The notes below the pieces were generated by a model, which was not told where the DNA came from, ran no database searches, and saw only the letters and a program-made list of their open reading frames with translations. Positions 6,623 to 8,542 of a stretch of DNA of 8,542 nucleotides are shown here, one piece after another; the stretch's first letter is position 1, and every line of letters begins with the position of its first letter. Both the position numbers and the translations under genes were made by a program. Origin of the DNA: Opitutia bacterium UBA5964 (lineage in GTDB: Bacteria > Verrucomicrobiota > Verrucomicrobiia > Opitutales > Coraliomargaritaceae). The stretch covers positions 4,935 to 13,476 of the forward strand of contig DJBY01000005.1 in assembly GCA_002430605.1 (NCBI GenBank). Direction: 5' to 3'.

Positions 6623-7729
6623 GTGTTTCCACTTCAACAGGCCAAACGCGTCGTCATCAAAGTCGGCACCGGTGTGTTAACATCCGGTATCGGCGATTTG
6701 AATACAGCGCGCATTGAAGTGCTTTGCCATCAGGTTAAAGTGCTACGCGATCGCGGAATCGATGTCATACTCGTCAGTTCTGGCGCAGTCGGCCTTGGCA
6801 TGGGTAAGTTGGGACTTAAAAAACGCCCCAAAGAGCTCGCCTCACAGCAAGCCTGCGCCGCAGTCGGGCAGACGATTCTGATCAACACTTGGCAAAAAGG
6901 ATTCGACCCACATGGGCTGACCGTTGCGCAGATACTCCTCACCCGCGAAGACCTGCGCGCCAAGCACCGCCACACTGCAGTGTTTAATACCATTGAGCGA
7001 TTGCTGGCCACTGGCACCGTGCCGATCGTTAACGAGAACGACACCGTCAGTGCCTCCGAAATAAAATTCGGCGACAACGACACACTGTCGGCGCTCGTCG
7101 CCAGCGTCACCAACGCCGATCAGCTGTTCATCCTTTCCAACATTCCAGGCCTGATCGACATGCAAGGCACCGGCGAAGTCGTGCCCTACGTCGAAAAGAT
7201 GACCCCCGAGATCGAGGCGATGGCACAAGGCACCACTGACACGACCGCTGTCGGCGGCATGATAAGCAAACTATCGGCCGCAAAGATCGCCCATCGCGCA
7301 GGCTGTGGTGTTACCATCGGTAGCGGTCAAGATAGCGAACTATTTAACAAGCTCCTCGCGGGTGAAAGCGTCGGCACCTACTTTGCGCCTAGCGCAACAC
7401 CAATCAAACCGCACAAACGCTGGATCGCGATTCAGGATCACACCTACGGCACCGTTACCATCGATGCGGGAGCGGCGGCGGCGATCCTGAAATTCGGCAA
7501 GAGCCTGCTCTCCGCAGGGGTAACCGACAGTTTCGGTGCGTTCAATGATGGCGACGTCATCAGAATCAGCACTGCGGACGGCGCAATCATCGCCCACGGC
7601 CTCGCATCAATCGACGCTATCGATCTTTCCGCAATCATGGGTCTACCCCCCGAAGAGATCAAAGCAACGTTCCCCGAGTTACACTCCAGCGTGATCGTGC
7701 ACCGCGACCATCTAGTGCTGCTCGACTGA
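6623..7729 (+). CDS. proB: Glutamate 5-kinase with C-terminal PUA domain
   Basis: ProB makes gamma-glutamyl phosphate from glutamate and ATP, the first and feedback-controlled step of proline synthesis. The protein has 368 residues, matching the full two-domain bacterial form. The amino-acid kinase domain (about 7-250) shows VVIKVGTGVLT with Lys13, LVSSGAVGLG (50-59), PIVNENDTVS (134-143), KFGDNDTLSA (148-157) and the nucleotide-binding VGGMISKLSAA (210-220). A PUA domain follows (about 265-355). The start is GTG, 7 bases after the frr stop; the conserved lysine is at the usual distance from it. AAAGG lies about 12 bases upstream, too far for a good ribosome binding site. proA is not next door; the usual partners of proB are absent from this window. 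Confidence 0.96.
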   Translation: MFPLQQAKRVVIKVGTGVLTSGIGDLNTARIEVLCHQVKVLRDRGIDVILVSSGAVGLGMGKLGLKKRPKELASQQACAAVGQTILINTWQKGFDPHGLTVAQILLTREDLRAKHRHTAVFNTIERLLATGTVPIVNENDTVSASEIKFGDNDTLSALVASVTNADQLFILSNIPGLIDMQGTGEVVPYVEKMTPEIEAMAQGTTDTTAVGGMISKLSAAKIAHRAGCGVTIGSGQDSELFNKLLAGESVGTYFAPSATPIKPHKRWIAIQDHTYGTVTIDAGAAAAILKFGKSLLSAGVTDSFGAFNDGDVIRISTADGAIIAHGLASIDAIDLSAIMGLPPEEIKATFPELHSSVIVHRDHLVLLD

Positions 7730-7837
7730 GCGCACACCTCTAGCCTCTAGGCGTTGACCTCAAACAGAACCGCACCAATTATTGAGCGGATTTCCGATTG
7801 TGACACTGACTTCGGACTCATAATCCCTAGTCAATCG

Positions 7838-7863
7838 ATAGGCTTGGTAGGCCTTATACTTTT
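7838..7863 (+). terminator. Weak candidate terminator after proB
   Basis: ATAGGC (7838-7843) can pair with GCCTTAT (7851-7857) with one bulged T across a 7-base loop, followed by ACTTTT. It lies 109 bases after the proB stop. The stem is short and the T-run brief, so it is only a candidate. The rest of 7730-7901 shows no gene; it holds a trivial tandem CCTCTAG pair (7737-7750). Confidence 0.3.
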
Positions 7864-7891
7864 AAGTAGTTTGACTGTTCATCTCGAAGAT

Positions 7892-7929
7892 AAAAGGCGG
7901 CATGTGACTGCTGTTTAGCGCAGTCACAT
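7892..7929 (-). terminator. Ten-base-pair hairpin, probable terminator of the decayed minus-strand locus
   Basis: ATGTGACTGC (7902-7911) and GCAGTCACAT (7920-7929) are perfect reverse complements around an 8-base loop. On the minus strand the stem is followed, after GCCGCC, by TTTT (7895-7892). The stop codon of the short helical tail (7924-7926) lies within the stem, which suggests that this hairpin ended the transcript of the gene whose end it carries. No T-run follows on the plus strand. Confidence 0.5.
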
Positions 7930-8013
7930 TAAGCAAGGAGCTTTAACCGCATCCCCCAGCGACTGAATCAGTTTTCTCAGCTCAGACTCGATGCGCGCGC
8001 GGACTTCGCGGCA
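7924..8013 (-). pseudogene. Orphan C-terminal tail, possibly of a sulfatase-like protein
   Basis: Directly after the TAA that ends the SGNH fragment, the same frame stays open for 29 codons and ends in TGA inside a hairpin. The text REVRARIESELRKLIQSLGDAV reads as an amphipathic helix (EVRARIESELRKL, then IQSLGDAV). It resembles the last helix of many sulfatases and related enzymes rather than the rest of an SGNH hydrolase. I infer a remnant joined to the SGNH fragment by a deletion. It has no start codon of its own that would make a sensible protein. The sulfatase suggestion is from memory of family ends and is weak. Confidence 0.35.
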
Positions 8014-8542
8014 TTACGGATTGTCGTGCAGCCCCCAATTGAAATGAATCACATCCCAATGCGTGCGGCCGAGCCAAACGTGCAGACTCTGCAAGCCACG
8101 TTGCGTGTCACCACAGTTGGCCTTTACGCGCTGTACATTCGCCACGCCCTTGAGCTGCTCAACAACCGGCTGGGTATAAGCGATCGAAATCGAATCGCCG
8201 ATGATCAACACATTCGGCAGGCTTTTTTTGGACACGGTGCGTTGCCCCAGCGCATTCAAATCCTGCGTTGGCGTATAGAACTCGACCGTCGATCCAATAA
8301 TCTGCATGGAAGACAACCAGGCGATAAAGTCGTCCATCCACTGCGCGGAGTCTGTGCCCTTGCGGCCCAGCCCGAAGCCATCCCCTTTCATACAGCTTCA
8401 ACTCGGTAGGTACGCCCTGCTGCTTTAATGCCTCATGCATCACCATGCTGTTTTGCGGCAATACCCCTTTGTCATCCTTAACCTGCAGCAGGAACATCGG
8501 CGGGGGCGAATTTGCACCGCATTAAACACTAAAAAGCCGCTC
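8014..8542 (-). pseudogene. Decayed esterase (alpha/beta hydrolase) C-terminus joined to a truncated SGNH hydrolase
   Basis: On the minus strand, entering from the right edge, the frame holds an in-frame TAA (8522-8524), then PPPMFLLQVKDDKGVLP, MHEALKQQGVP and ELKLYE: the end of a BD-FAE/acetyl-esterase type alpha/beta hydrolase. At the AAAGGGG run (8388-8382) the frame shifts by one base and continues as GDGFGLGRKGTDS and FIAWLSS, the last esterase segment. The family normally has GGHGFG with the catalytic histidine; here the position is aspartate. The same frame reads on into an SGNH hydrolase: LPNVLIIGDSISIAYT (Ser codon 8193-8191), NCGDTQRGL and WDVIHFNWGLHD, then stops at TAA (8014-8016). 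The C-terminal half with the catalytic Asp-His block is missing. Three lesions and a lost catalytic residue point to a pseudogene. The SGNH part alone (open from 8391) could still be translated but would not form a full fold. Confidence 0.8.

Noticed and set aside
6730..7228. Two overlapping minus-strand frames of about 127 codons inside proB
   Set aside because: They overlap each other and the clear proB coding frame; composition is that of antisense codons.
7737..7750. Tandem CCTCTAG repeat after proB
   Set aside because: Two copies of a 7-mer are too little to support a repeat element.
7754..7782. Promoter-like TTGACC-N17-AATTAT after proB on the plus strand
   Set aside because: No plus-strand gene follows it, and the -10 match is moderate; probably chance.
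8159..8391. Continuation of the esterase frame past the AAAGGGG run as a real C-terminus
   Set aside because: After ELKLYE the text loses hydrolase character, while the other frame resumes the expected esterase and SGNH motifs.
8026..8409. Plus-strand open frame of 127 codons over the hydrolase remnants
   Set aside because: The minus strand carries recognisable esterase and SGNH motifs across the same bases; the plus-strand text matches nothing known to me.

Overview
The window is mostly chromosomal housekeeping sequence. It fits a marine member of the Verrucomicrobiota, perhaps near Opitutales/Puniceicoccaceae. That placement is an inference from the style of the proteins, the near absence of Shine-Dalgarno sequences, the pyrH-frr-proB layout and the esterase/SGNH-hydrolase remnants. 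No marker in the window fixes the taxon.

Layout. (1) Bases 1-464, plus strand: the C-terminal part of a TruC-type tRNA pseudouridine synthase, cut by the window edge. It converges on, and overlaps by 14 bases, a minus-strand cluster. (2) Bases 451-4255, minus strand, transcription order nadD, rsfS, a membrane PAS protein, a hybrid histidine kinase. nadD and rsfS are 8 bases apart; the PAS protein and kinase overlap by 8 bases; a 93-base gap separates the two pairs. (3) A short divergent region (4256-4316) holds a perfect 8-base inverted repeat that ends directly before the start codon of an ExoD-family membrane protein (4317-4985, plus). (4) tRNA-Gln(UUG) lies on the minus strand (5024-5097), with a candidate promoter and a strong intrinsic terminator packed against the end of the ExoD gene. 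(5) pyrH, frr and proB follow on the plus strand (5280-7729) as a likely operon for UMP kinase, ribosome recycling factor and glutamate 5-kinase. (6) Bases 7924-8542, minus strand, hold decayed coding sequence: an alpha/beta-hydrolase (esterase) C-terminus with a frameshift, read on into an SGNH hydrolase that stops in mid-domain, followed in frame by a short helical tail that looks like the end of another protein.

The core genes serve NAD synthesis (NadD), ribosome silencing and recycling (RsfS, Frr), tRNA modification and supply (TruC, tRNA-Gln), pyrimidine nucleotides (PyrH) and the first step of proline synthesis (ProB). The most unusual parts are the two-gene sensor/kinase unit, whose first protein looks like the detached input half of a sensor kinase, and the hydrolase graveyard at the right end. 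I see no CRISPR array, insertion sequence, phage gene or defence system, and no wholly new system.
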